From: Streptomyces sp. AW19M42
GTDB taxonomy: Bacteria; Actinomycetota; Actinomycetes; Streptomycetales; Streptomycetaceae
Length of the DNA stretch: 34,262 nucleotides
Direction: 5' to 3'
Assembly (NCBI GenBank): GCA_000470535.1
Contig: CBRG010000145.1
Coordinates: 1-34,262 of the forward strand
Position numbers and translations under genes: made by a program. Under the pieces are notes generated by a model that had not been told where the DNA came from, ran no database searches, and was given only the letters and a program-made list of their open reading frames with translations. Position 1 is the first letter of the stretch. Each line of letters begins with the position of its first letter. Of this stretch, positions 25,946-34,071 are shown piece after piece.

Positions 25946-28212
25946 CCCAGGGTCAAGAAGAAGGTGGTCCCGCGGCCCGGTTCGCTGTCGAGCCACAGCT
26001 CGCCGCCGTGACGCTCGACGATCCGCCTGACGATCGCGAGCCCCACACCGGTGCCGCCCCCGCGCTCGTCCTGCCCGTGCAGTCTGCGGAAGAGCTCGAA
26101 GACCTCTTCCTGCCGGTCGGACGGGATGCCGATGCCGTTGTCCCGGACCACGACGGTCTGCTGTGGAGGCCCGCCGGCCGGTGGGCGGAACGTGTCGACC
26201 AGGACCTCGACCGTGCGATCACCCTGGTCAGCGGAGTACTTGGCCGCGTTCACCAGGAGGTTGACCAGCACTTCGTAGAGCCGGTTCTCGTCGGCGTACA
26301 CCTCGGGCAGGTCATGTCTGATGACCCGCACGTGGGCATCGGCCAGGCGTTCACCGGCCACGTCGAGCGCGGAGTCCAGTACCCGGTCCAGTGGGACATG
26401 GGCGCGGTGAAGACCGCCTCGGCCCAGTCGGGCGAAGTGCAGCAGCGAGTCGATCAGGTCGTCCATCCGGCCGGCCAGTCGCCGCATGGTGTGCAGCCGG
26501 CGGACAGTGGTCGCGTCGAGCTCCGCTGCGGCGTCCTCGATGACGAAGGTCGCGGCGTTGGAGATGCCTCGTAGCGGTTCCTTGAGGTCGTGAGCCGCCA
26601 CGTGCGCGAATGAGTCGAGGTCGGAGTTGGTGATGCGCAGCTGTTCGTTCAACGCTGCCAGCTCCGCCTCGTGCCGGAGTACGAGTCCTGTCAGCGTGCG
26701 CCAGAGTTCCAGTGCGGTGGCACGGTCGGTGGGCGTCCAGGGCAGGCACTGTCCGTGTACCACCGCGCGGTATACGGCACCTGAGCCGCGAGGGGTGAGC
26801 CGTTCGCCTCGGGGTCCGACCTGGACGGGCCTGGAGGGGTCGGTGGCCCATTGGCGGGCGGTCGGACGGGCCTCGCGGAACCAGGCGAGGAAGTCGCCCG
26901 AGCGGCTCAGCGTCACCATCAGGGCCCCCGCCGGGCCGCCTTCCGGCAAGCCGTCCGGGCCGTCCGACTCCTCCGAGAGGCGGTCCGTACTCCAGACCGT
27001 GCCGGGTGCCGGCCCTACCGCGCGTGCCCGAAGGGTCTCCAGCAGGGCGGGGGGAACGCTCATCCCGCTGATGGTGCTGCGGCCACCGCGGCAGAGCACC
27101 GCGCCGTCGGCGTCCAGCAGGTCTCTGAGGGCGTCGTCACCTGCCAGGAGTGAGTCCTCCAGGTCCGACGTGACCCGGGAGATGATCCGGTCGAGGCGCT
27201 CGCGGGACGCGGTGAGCGCCTCGGCCTGCTCCCGTTCGTCGATGACCGCGAGATGGAGGGAGAAGGCCACGCCGAAGAACTCACACGCCGCCCGCATTTC
27301 CGGGGGCACGGTGACAGCGGCGTAGCCGTGGCAGGCGATCAGCCCCCAGAGTTCGCCTTCCCGCAGGACGCTCACCGACATCGACGACTTCACACCGATG
27401 TTCCGCAGGTACTCCAGGTGGAAGCCGGACACCGTGCGCAGCACGGAGTTCGACAGGTCCAGTGGCAGGCCGGAACCGGCTCGGAGCGGAGGGTACAGAT
27501 CCACGCTGGTGTCGTCCACATCGGCGATTACCCGGATCCAGTTGTCGCGGTAGAGCCGCCTCGCCTGGGGCGGGATGTCGCTGGCGGGGAACCAGAGTCC
27601 GAGCCAGGGCTCGCGGCCCTCGGTGACGTCCTCGGCGACCACCTCTCCCGGCCCGTTCTCTCCGTCGAAGCGGTAGGCGACCACGCGGTCGAAACCGGTC
27701 AGCGCCCGCATCTCACGGGCGGCCGCCTGGCAGCACTCGACCACTGTCGTCGAGGACCGCAGACGCGTCAGAGCTCGCCGGACCCCCTGGTAGAAGTGCG
27801 AGAAGCGCGGCGCCGCGACGGCGCGCGACTCACACTCCAGAACGACCAGAGGCCCGTGCCCGTGCGCGGTCACGTCGAACATCCGGGGGACGCCCGCCAC
27901 ATCGATCGAGACGGGGAGAACCAGGCTTGCCGCATCGTGCTCAGCGCAGATCTGGAGCGCCTCGGCCCAGTGCTCGGGGGACAGCACCCGCGTGACGGGC
28001 CCTGCGACCAGCTCCTCGGCAGCGATCCCCAGCAGGCAACGCGTGTTCAGTGCTGCGGTGTCCACGATGCCGGTAGCGGCCTCCACCGCGAGCAGGGTCC
28101 CGTGCGACTGGATCATGCCCAGCCGGTGAATGGGCTCCCGGACGCATTCGCTGAGGTCGAAGCCGATGGCCGCCGCCGCTTCGGCCTCGCGTTCCGGTTC
28201 AGGTAAGGACAT
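25930..28212 (-). CDS. Bacteriophytochrome histidine kinase
   Basis: 760 aa from ATG 28212, with GGAGAAGAG 5 bp upstream. PAS domain with the biliverdin-ligand region ECVREPIHRLGMIQSHG, where Cys23 is the expected chromophore Cys of bacterial phytochromes. GAF domain with WFPASDIPPQARRLY (Asp of the DIP motif) and SGFHLEYLRNIGV (chromophore His). PHY domain follows, in which the tongue motif reads PRGSG where most phytochromes have PRxSF. HisKA has SFAHVAAHDLKEPL (phospho-His), and the ATPase has NLLVNAAKYS, VRDNGIGIP and GTGVGLAIV. It should sense red/far-red light and phosphorylate the neighbouring receiver. No heme oxygenase gene, the source of biliverdin, is present here. Convergent with the phosphatase-receiver pair. 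Confidence 0.93.
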   Translation of the reverse strand: MSLPEPEREAEAAAAIGFDLSECVREPIHRLGMIQSHGTLLAVEAATGIVDTAALNTRCLLGIAAEELVAGPVTRVLSPEHWAEALQICAEHDAASLVLPVSIDVAGVPRMFDVTAHGHGPLVVLECESRAVAAPRFSHFYQGVRRALTRLRSSTTVVECCQAAAREMRALTGFDRVVAYRFDGENGPGEVVAEDVTEGREPWLGLWFPASDIPPQARRLYRDNWIRVIADVDDTSVDLYPPLRAGSGLPLDLSNSVLRTVSGFHLEYLRNIGVKSSMSVSVLREGELWGLIACHGYAAVTVPPEMRAACEFFGVAFSLHLAVIDEREQAEALTASRERLDRIISRVTSDLEDSLLAGDDALRDLLDADGAVLCRGGRSTISGMSVPPALLETLRARAVGPAPGTVWSTDRLSEESDGPDGLPEGGPAGALMVTLSRSGDFLAWFREARPTARQWATDPSRPVQVGPRGERLTPRGSGAVYRAVVHGQCLPWTPTDRATALELWRTLTGLVLRHEAELAALNEQLRITNSDLDSFAHVAAHDLKEPLRGISNAATFVIEDAAAELDATTVRRLHTMRRLAGRMDDLIDSLLHFARLGRGGLHRAHVPLDRVLDSALDVAGERLADAHVRVIRHDLPEVYADENRLYEVLVNLLVNAAKYSADQGDRTVEVLVDTFRPPAGGPPQQTVVVRDNGIGIPSDRQEEVFELFRRLHGQDERGGGTGVGLAIVRRIVERHGGELWLDSEPGRGTTFFLTLGQEGG

Positions 28213-28656
28213 CTCTTCTCCCCCGCACCGAGTTCGCGAGCCGGTCTGACCGGGTGTCCGGCTTGCCGCGATCCTTCCACGGCACCCTGCGGCGGAGGAG
28301 CTGCTGCGAGCGTGTGTCGTCGCTCCCGGCGGCAGCCGCCTGCCGCGGGGGATCAGCCCTTGCGCCATGACGCGTCTTCCTGCGTCCGCGCCCCGTCCCC
28401 GCGCTTCGAAGCGGCCAGGTGCGGTCACGTACGAGTCCCGGATTGGGAACCAGACCTGTCCAGCGCCGAGGTACTGGAAAGCAGCGGGCCCAGGCCGGAG
28501 GCGACGAGCCTGCCGGCCACGGCTACCTCGGTAACGCCCCGACCACGCCCGCCGCAGCCCCGTATCGTCCGTCTGTACCTGCCGCGGGCACCGGCCGGCA
28601 CCGGGACAGCCCTCAGCTGGTGTGCGGGGCCGACGGAACCGGGTAACGTCTTTGGC
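28213..28656. other. Intergenic region, no supported gene
   Basis: 444 bp. Rightward frames exist but are Arg/Pro-rich and lack ribosome sites. The left end serves as phytochrome promoter region; the right end has TAACGT (28644-28649), a candidate -10 for the short frame at 28657. Confidence 0.45.
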
Positions 28657-28704
28657 ATGTCCTTCCAGACGGCCATCCTCTTCCAGACGCCGATTTACGA
28701 GTGA
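28657..28704 (+). CDS. Possible leaderless 15-codon leader peptide
   Basis: ATG 28657 begins 7 bp after a TAACGT -10-like box, so a transcript could start at the ATG itself. The peptide MSFQTAILFQTPIYE contains FQTAI/FQTPI halves and stops at TGA 28704, 96 bp before the DUF6243-like gene. It might be a leader peptide or chance; no family is known to me. Confidence 0.3.
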   Translation: MSFQTAILFQTPIYE

Positions 28705-28800
28705 GCGCGTGATGGGTCCCCGCTGACGTCTCTCGACGTCGCCGCGCCCGTCCCCCACCGATGAATCCGTAGATCACTTCACACCATTCCGGGAGAACCC

Positions 28801-29028
28801 ATGACCGTGAGCAAGAACATCAACAACCCCGTCGGCATGGGCGGCGGCCAGCGCAAGAAGCTGTCCCGCGCCGAACGGCAGAACAACGGTCCGCACCGCA
28901 ACCTCGACCGCAAGGGTGCCGCCGACCAGAAGGCGGAACTGGTGCGCAAGATGCGCGAGAAGACAGACGCAGCCGACAGCGCAGCCGAGGACGCCGGGCA
29001 GACGGGCGACGACACCGCACAGAGCTGA
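28801..29028 (+). CDS. DUF6243-like small basic protein
   Basis: 75 aa, hydrophilic. The conserved N-terminus MTVSKNINNPVGMGGGQRKKLSRAERQNN and RNLDRKGAADQKAELVRKMREK match the small streptomycete family DUF6243 as I remember it; the C-terminus is acidic and probably disordered. GGGAG lies 7 bp before the ATG. Function unknown. It is followed by a strong hairpin terminator. Confidence 0.8.
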   Translation: MTVSKNINNPVGMGGGQRKKLSRAERQNNGPHRNLDRKGAADQKAELVRKMREKTDAADSAAEDAGQTGDDTAQS

Positions 29029-29058
29029 CGCGCCGCCGCCGGGGCGCACCGCACGAGG

Positions 29059-29097
29059 GCAGGGTCCGGACCGCGACATACGGGGTCCGGACCCTGC
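29059..29097. terminator. Hairpin terminator after the DUF6243-like gene
   Basis: GCAGGGTCCGGACC (29059-29072) and GGTCCGGACCCTGC (29084-29097), a perfect 14-bp stem with an 11-nt loop. Confidence 0.88.
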
Positions 29098-29099
29098 TG

Positions 29100-29305
29100 C
29101 CGTGCCAGGAGCGACCGGTACCCGATCCGCGTCGAAGGTGGCGGCCCTGTACCGGCCGTCCAGAGCCATGATCCTCGGGGTCAGGAGCTGGACGATGTGG
29201 TCGTCCAGCAGGAGCCACGCCCGCCTCCACCATCTCGGTGGCCGTGAATGCCGTCCGCCAGCCGCGCCGGTGCAGCAGCCTTCCTACCTCCGCCTCAGTG
29301 GCCAC
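29100..29305 (-). pseudogene. Small unidentified gene, apparently frameshifted
   Basis: GTG 29305 opens MATEAEVGRLLHRRGWRTAFTATEMVEAGVA with a plausible protein composition. Near 29215-29222 the frame turns Pro/His/Arg-rich, while the next frame continues sensibly as WLLLDDHIVQLLTPRIMALDGRYRAATFDADRV. A one-base shift would join them into a ~70-aa protein. Family not recognised. It may be a decayed gene or a sequence error. Confidence 0.35.
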
Positions 29306-29376
29306 GGTGCGAGGCTCTCATGACGGAGTTGGGCCGGGTACTGCTGTGCCGCGGGCCCAACGCCGCCGGACACTCC

Positions 29377-30579
29377 CTAGGTGAAGCACGCCAGGATCAT
29401 CGGCAGGTCCTGGAGCCACGCCTTGAGGCGGCTCCGCCTGCGTGCGGCGAGCAGGCACGGGTGGGCCGTGCCGTCGTGGAGGTGGACGACGACCCGGAGG
29501 TGTTTGGGGCCTTCGGGCGCGTACTGGACCGTTCTGATCTCGTCCCAGCCGAACTGCAGCGACCTGAACCGGAAGTCGAGCGTGACGCCCATGTCGTCGA
29601 TCATGAGCGCGCTGTCCGGCGCGACCGCCAGGAAGACGAGGTCGTCGGCCGGCGGCGCCCCGCCCCCGTATCCGCCCCCGTATCCGTATCCCGCCGGAGC
29701 CTGATACACGGGGGCGGGGATGTGCGGCGCATGCGACGGCGGCGGGGGAATCGCCACCGTGGGGGAGTACCGCGCGATGGCCGGCACGATCAGGTCCAGC
29801 AGGTGTGCCAGCGTGGGCCGTTGGTCCGGGCTCTTCGCCAGGCACGACGACACGACCGGACGCAGCCCGTCCGGCACGGCGGTCAGGTCCGGCGGTTCGT
29901 GCACCGAGCGGTACATCATGCCCATCGGCGTGCCCGCCCCGAACGCGCTACCGCCCGCCGCCGCCACGAGCACCGCACCCAAGGCGAACACATCGGCGGC
30001 GGGCCCCACTTCCTGGCCCTGCGCCTGTTCCGGCGCCAGGAACCCCGGGGTGCCGAAGGCCATTCCGGTGGCCGTCAGGCGGGGTGACTCCAGCGCCCTC
30101 GCGATGCCGAAGTCCAGGACCCGCGGGCCGTCCGAGGCCATGATGATGTTTCCGGGCTTCAGGTCACGGTGTACCAGGCCGCAGCGGTGGATCGCCTCCA
30201 GCGCCTCGGCGAGAGCCGCGCCCAGCTGCCGCAGCCGCGCCTCGTCCATCGGACCCTCGGCGTCGAGCAGTCCGGCGAGCGTCGGACCCGGTACGTAGGC
30301 GGTGGCCAGCCAGGGCGCCTCCGCCGCCGGGTCCGCGTCCACCACGGGGGCCGTGTGGAAGCCGCCCACGCTGCGCGCGGCCGCGACCTCGGCGCGGAAC
30401 CGCTCCCGGAAGTGCGGGTCGGACGCGAGCTCGGGGCGCGCCACCTTCACCGCCACCGCACGGCCGCCCCGCGAACGGGCCAGGTAGACGGTGCCCATTC
30501 CGCCGGCGCCCAACTCCCGCTCCACGGCGTACCCGCCGATATGTTCCGGCAGGCCCGCGCCGTCTTCCCCATACCTCAT
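29377..30579 (-). CDS. Soluble Hanks-type Ser/Thr protein kinase
   Basis: 400 aa. Glycine loop GAGGMG (24-29), Lys45 in AVAVKVARP, catalytic HRDLKPGN (137-144), DFG (156-158) and activation segment GTPGFLAPEQAQG. Kinase domain ends near residue 270. A Pro/Tyr/Gly-rich linker (PAPVYQAPAGYGYGGGYGGG) leads to a ~90-residue C-terminal domain with strands (DLVFLAVAPDSALMIDDMGVTLDF...) that may be PH-like. There is no membrane segment, so it is cytosolic, unlike PknB-type receptors. Start ATG 30579 has a weak ribosome site. Substrate unknown; monocistronic. Confidence 0.92.
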   Translation of the reverse strand: MRYGEDGAGLPEHIGGYAVERELGAGGMGTVYLARSRGGRAVAVKVARPELASDPHFRERFRAEVAAARSVGGFHTAPVVDADPAAEAPWLATAYVPGPTLAGLLDAEGPMDEARLRQLGAALAEALEAIHRCGLVHRDLKPGNIIMASDGPRVLDFGIARALESPRLTATGMAFGTPGFLAPEQAQGQEVGPAADVFALGAVLVAAAGGSAFGAGTPMGMMYRSVHEPPDLTAVPDGLRPVVSSCLAKSPDQRPTLAHLLDLIVPAIARYSPTVAIPPPPSHAPHIPAPVYQAPAGYGYGGGYGGGAPPADDLVFLAVAPDSALMIDDMGVTLDFRFRSLQFGWDEIRTVQYAPEGPKHLRVVVHLHDGTAHPCLLAARRRSRLKAWLQDLPMILACFT

Positions 30580-30659
30580 ACGCTGTACGCCCCTCCCGAA
30601 CCCGGCGCCCAGTATGACTCAGGGCCACCCGCCCCTCACGGCTGTCCTACCACGGTGAC

Positions 30660-30731
30660 GTGAACTGCCGCGGAGATCGGGAACTCGCGGACGCGGTGCG
30701 GGAGATCATGGGGCACACCGAGGGGTTCTGA
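30660..30731 (+). pseudogene. Possible C-terminal remnant (about 23 codons)
   Basis: The frame ending at TGA 30729-30731 reads NCRGDRELADAVREIMGHTEGF, which looks like the end of a real protein but has no usable upstream start (TGA 45 bp before GTG 30660). Too short to identify. Nothing else is seen in 30580-30750. Confidence 0.25.
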
Positions 30732-30750
30732 CCTGCCGCGGCAGGACGGC

Positions 30751-30787
30751 GAAGGCCCCGCACGAGGGGGACTCGTGCGGGGCCTTC
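30751..30787. terminator. Hairpin terminator for the deacetylase gene
   Basis: GAAGGCCCCGCACGAG and its perfect complement with a short G-rich loop, 16-bp stem, about 50 bp after the deacetylase stop on the minus strand. Confidence 0.88.
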
Positions 30788-30837
30788 GGGAAGCGGCGGG
30801 GAGCGATACGGGGCTCAGTGCGGGAGGGCTTCGCCTG

Positions 30838-31608
30838 CTACCGCACGGGGAAACCGAAGGTGTACCCCTGCTCCTTCAGCCAGGGCAGCACCTCGCGCAT
30901 CGCGGCGAGGGTCTCGGCGCGGTCCCCGCCGGCGTCGTGGAAGAGGATGGTCGGCCCGTTGGAGATCTCGCTCTTCACGGTGGCCACGATCGCGGCCACG
31001 CCGGGGTGCTCGAAGTCCTTGGTGTCGACGTTCCAGCCCAGCGGCCGCATCCCCCGCGATGCGGCGAGGTGCCGGCTGTACGGGGTGAAGGCGCCGCCCG
31101 GGGCCCGGTAGTACTGCGGCCGGACACCACCGGACGCCTTGGTGATCATGCGCTCGGCGTCCAGGATCTGCTGGGACTGGTAGGCCTCGGACTTGTGGTC
31201 CATCGCGGTGTCGTGGGAGATGGTGTGGTCGCAGAGCCGGTGACCGCCCGCCACGACCGCCTTGACGAGGTCCGGGTGGGCCTGGGCCTGTGTGCCCACC
31301 ATGCAGAAGGTGGCTTTGACGCCGCTGTCCTTCAGGAGCTGCAGCACCTGCGGGGTCCAGGTCGGGTCGGGTCCGTCGTCGATGGTGATGTTGACGCCCC
31401 GGGCGCCACGGTCGGAGGCGTGCGCGATGTCCGCCGCCACCTTGCCCGCCGGCCCGTTGGCCGGTGCGGAGGCACGCGCCTGGGGCTGCCGCCCTCCGGT
31501 GGTGTCGGCCTGCGCGGTCCACACCGAGGTGGCCGCGGCCACCGCCGTCACTCCGAGCGCTGCCGCGAGAAGCCTGCCGTGCCATCCCCTTCCCTTGTGC
31601 TTAGCCAT
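30838..31608 (-). CDS. Secreted polysaccharide deacetylase (NodB domain)
   Basis: 256 aa from ATG 31608 (MAKHKGRGWHGRLL); a longer reading lacks a ribosome site. Signal peptide: basic head, LLAAALGVTAVAAATSVW core, probable cleavage after AQA (34). NodB fold: motif 1 TIDDGPD (75-81, with catalytic Asp), motif 2 HTISHD (H128, H132 binding the metal), motif 3 RAPGGAFTP (168-176), motif 4 WNVDTKDF (192-199) and motif 5 LFHDAGG (222-228). This family removes acetyl groups from chitin oligomers, peptidoglycan or xylan; the substrate cannot be set here. Monocistronic with its own terminator. Confidence 0.93.
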   Translation of the reverse strand: MAKHKGRGWHGRLLAAALGVTAVAAATSVWTAQADTTGGRQPQARASAPANGPAGKVAADIAHASDRGARGVNITIDDGPDPTWTPQVLQLLKDSGVKATFCMVGTQAQAHPDLVKAVVAGGHRLCDHTISHDTAMDHKSEAYQSQQILDAERMITKASGGVRPQYYRAPGGAFTPYSRHLAASRGMRPLGWNVDTKDFEHPGVAAIVATVKSEISNGPTILFHDAGGDRAETLAAMREVLPWLKEQGYTFGFPVR

Positions 31609-31847
31609 GTCCGCCCACCCCTTTGTTGTCTCCGCCGATGCCCTGCCCCTATGAAGACACACGAACGCACCAGCAAGATCCCCCCGTTACGGACCGCGGA
31701 CAAAGCTGCAGGGGGGCGGCGACAAACACAGGCGATCCGCGACAGGTCCGCAGGTCCCGCGCCCCCTCAAGGCACCTGCGAGCGCGCCGGACCCGACGGG
31801 CCGGGCCGCCCCGGACGCGTTCTGCCGAACCGGTAGCGTCGGGAGGC

Positions 31848-32300
31848 ATGACAACCCATCAGTTCTCCGTGTCCGGCGAGCGGGACGCCCTCTGCGGCTT
31901 CCTCGACAAGCAGCGCGCCGGTCTGCTCCGGAAGATCGAGGGTGTGTCGGACGCGGACGCCCGCCGGACCCCGACGGCGAGTTCGCTCTCCCTGCCGGGT
32001 CTGCTCAATCACTCGGCGCTCTGGGAACGCCGGTGGTTCCAGGTCATCGTCGCGGGGCGGGTGCTCCCCGGCGAGTGGCCCGCGACGGCGGAAGAGGGCT
32101 GGATCGACGAGGACTTCCGTGTCGACAAGCGGGACACGGCCGGGCACTGGGCGGCGTACTTCGAGGAGCAGGGGCCATTTCACGGGAGATCACCGCGGGC
32201 CTGCCGCTGGACACTCCGTGCGCGCGCCCCGATCTCTCGGACCAGAACCTGCGCCGGGTCCTGCACCACCTGATCGAGGCCGGTCCCCAGCTGCCGCCCG
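31848..32300 (+). pseudogene. DinB-like (DUF664) gene, frameshifted and 3'-truncated
   Basis: ATG 31848 with GGGAGG 2 bp upstream. MTTHQFSVSGERDALCGFLDKQRAGLLRKIEGVSDADARR, LPGLLNHSALWERRWFQVIVAG and GHWAAYFEEQ are typical of the DinB/DUF664 helical bundle. After EEQ (about 32175) the frame goes to Arg-rich nonsense, while the next frame continues correctly as ISREITAGLPLDTPCARPDLSDQNLRRVLHHLIE. The usual final HAGHADI segment is missing, since sequence turns into the tail of the convergent transporter gene. One lost base and a 3' deletion explain this. If the frameshift is a sequencing error, the truncation still stands. Confidence 0.7.
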
Positions 32301-32303
32301 GCG

Positions 32304-33983
32304 TCACTTCTGCCAGCCGACCGTCTCCGGGAGCGGGGTGTTGAAGAGGGTCGCGCCGACGTTGGCGAGGCCCTTCTTCACTCCGTAGGTCGAGGGGCCG
32401 CTGAAGAGCGGCAGGAAGGCGTACTGCCGCAGCGCCTTCTGCTCGATCTCGTTGACCGCCGCGGACTGCTTGCCGAGGTCGGCGATCTCCGTGGTGGAGC
32501 GGATCTCCCTGTCCAGCGCGGGCATTCCGGCTCCGGTGATGTTGGAGTCGCGGTCCGAGCAGTAGAAGTCGCACAGGTAGCGGGCGCCGAACGGGTCCAT
32601 GGAGCGGTTGCCCGAGAGGAAGAGGTCGAAGCGCCGGTCGCTGAGGACCTTGGCGAAGTCCGCGTCGTCGCCCTTCTTGATGACGAGGTGGACGCCGACC
32701 GGCTTCAGCATCGCGGCGAGGGCGCCCGCGGTGGCCTTGCCCAGCGGATCGTCCCCGAGGAGCGTGTACCCGACGTCGAGCCGCTTGCCGTTCTTGACCC
32801 GGACCCCGCCCGTGCCGGGCTTCCAGCCCGCCGCGTCGAGCGCCTTCCCGGCTTCGTCCGGCGCGTACTTCAGTACGGCCGAGAGGTTGTCCGCGTACCC
32901 CTTCTGGAAGCTGTACAGCACGGCCGAACCGGGCAGCGGCTCCTGGTAGTCGAGCCCCTGGAACTGGATCTTCGCGATCTGCGTGCGGTCGATGCTCTGC
33001 TCGATGGCCTTGCGCACGGCCGGCTCCGAGAGCACCGCGGACTTCGTGTTGAAGTACAGGGAGTACTCGAAGGGGGAGCCACCGCTGCGGATCTCCGTGC
33101 CCTTCAGCCCCTTGACCTGCTTCAGGCTCTCCGCGTCCACGGCGGACACGTTGTCGATCTGGCCGTTCTTGAAGGCGTTGACCCCGGCGGTCGACTCCAG
33201 GTTGACGTAGACGCGCTTGTCGAGCTTGCCCTTCCTGCCCCACCACTTCGGGTTGCGGACGAAGGTGATGTTGCCGGAGTGCGTGTCCCACTTGCCGACC
33301 GTGTACGGGCCCGCGCCCCACTCCGGGTGGGCCTTCTTCACGTACGCCTTGTTGAAGTTCCCGACCGTGGCGGCCTTCGGGTGCAGGAAGGTGGTGAACA
33401 GGGTCGACCAGGAAGCGTTGACGCCCTTGAAGGTGATGACGGCCTGCTTGGCGTTCTTGCCCTGCTCGACCGAGGTGATCTGGTCGTAGCCGTCCGTGGA
33501 CGAGGCGGCGAACTCCTTGTCCGAACCGTTGTTGGTCTTCCAGGTGGCCTCGATGGCCTTCCAGTCGATCGGGGTGCCGTCGTTGAAGGCGGCCTTCGGG
33601 TTGATCGTCAGGGTGACCTTCTGGTCGCCGCCCTCGACCACGACCTTCACATCGCTGTAGTAGTCCGCGTTGTACCGCACCTCGCCGGTGGGCGAGTACG
33701 TGATCGCGTCGGCGTTGTACCAGCCCCACACCCGGGACGCGGTCAGCGTCGCGTTGACGTTGAACGGGTTGCCCTGGTCGTCGAAGGTGCCGACCGTCGT
33801 ATACGTGCCGCCGTCCCTGATGTTCTCGTACGGCTGGGGGTTGTAGTCGACGGCGGCCGACGCGGCCTTGGGCGCGTCCTTCTTCCCGTCGGTACCGTCG
33901 TCCCCGGAGGAGGACTGGCACGCGGTGGCGGCGACGGAGACGGCGGCGACGAGGGCTATGGGCAGGGCCAGTCTTGCGCGCAT
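32304..33983 (-). CDS. Oligopeptide ABC transporter substrate-binding lipoprotein
   Basis: 559 aa from ATG 33983. Lipoprotein signal with Cys22 (SVAATAC), followed by a Ser/Asp/Gly linker. Family 5 solute-binding protein features: GGTYTTVGTFDDQGNPFN, FNDGTPIDWKAIEATWKTNN, WGAGPYTVGKWD, VRKAIEQSIDRTQIAK and a C-terminal FSGPSTYGVKKGLANVG. It binds peptides or nickel-like ligands outside the membrane and hands them to a DppBCDF/OppBCDF permease. The next gene on the minus strand upstream is the ATPase at the window edge, 88 bp away, supporting a transporter operon. Confidence 0.92.
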   Translation of the reverse strand: MRARLALPIALVAAVSVAATACQSSSGDDGTDGKKDAPKAASAAVDYNPQPYENIRDGGTYTTVGTFDDQGNPFNVNATLTASRVWGWYNADAITYSPTGEVRYNADYYSDVKVVVEGGDQKVTLTINPKAAFNDGTPIDWKAIEATWKTNNGSDKEFAASSTDGYDQITSVEQGKNAKQAVITFKGVNASWSTLFTTFLHPKAATVGNFNKAYVKKAHPEWGAGPYTVGKWDTHSGNITFVRNPKWWGRKGKLDKRVYVNLESTAGVNAFKNGQIDNVSAVDAESLKQVKGLKGTEIRSGGSPFEYSLYFNTKSAVLSEPAVRKAIEQSIDRTQIAKIQFQGLDYQEPLPGSAVLYSFQKGYADNLSAVLKYAPDEAGKALDAAGWKPGTGGVRVKNGKRLDVGYTLLGDDPLGKATAGALAAMLKPVGVHLVIKKGDDADFAKVLSDRRFDLFLSGNRSMDPFGARYLCDFYCSDRDSNITGAGMPALDREIRSTTEIADLGKQSAAVNEIEQKALRQYAFLPLFSGPSTYGVKKGLANVGATLFNTPLPETVGWQK

Positions 33984-34071
33984 GGCGAAAGGGTTCCTTC
34001 TGGTTCGGTGGAGCCGGGCGGGGAGGCCCGGTGGGGGGCTGGGCCGTGCGGCCGTGGAGAGCCGCTTGGTC

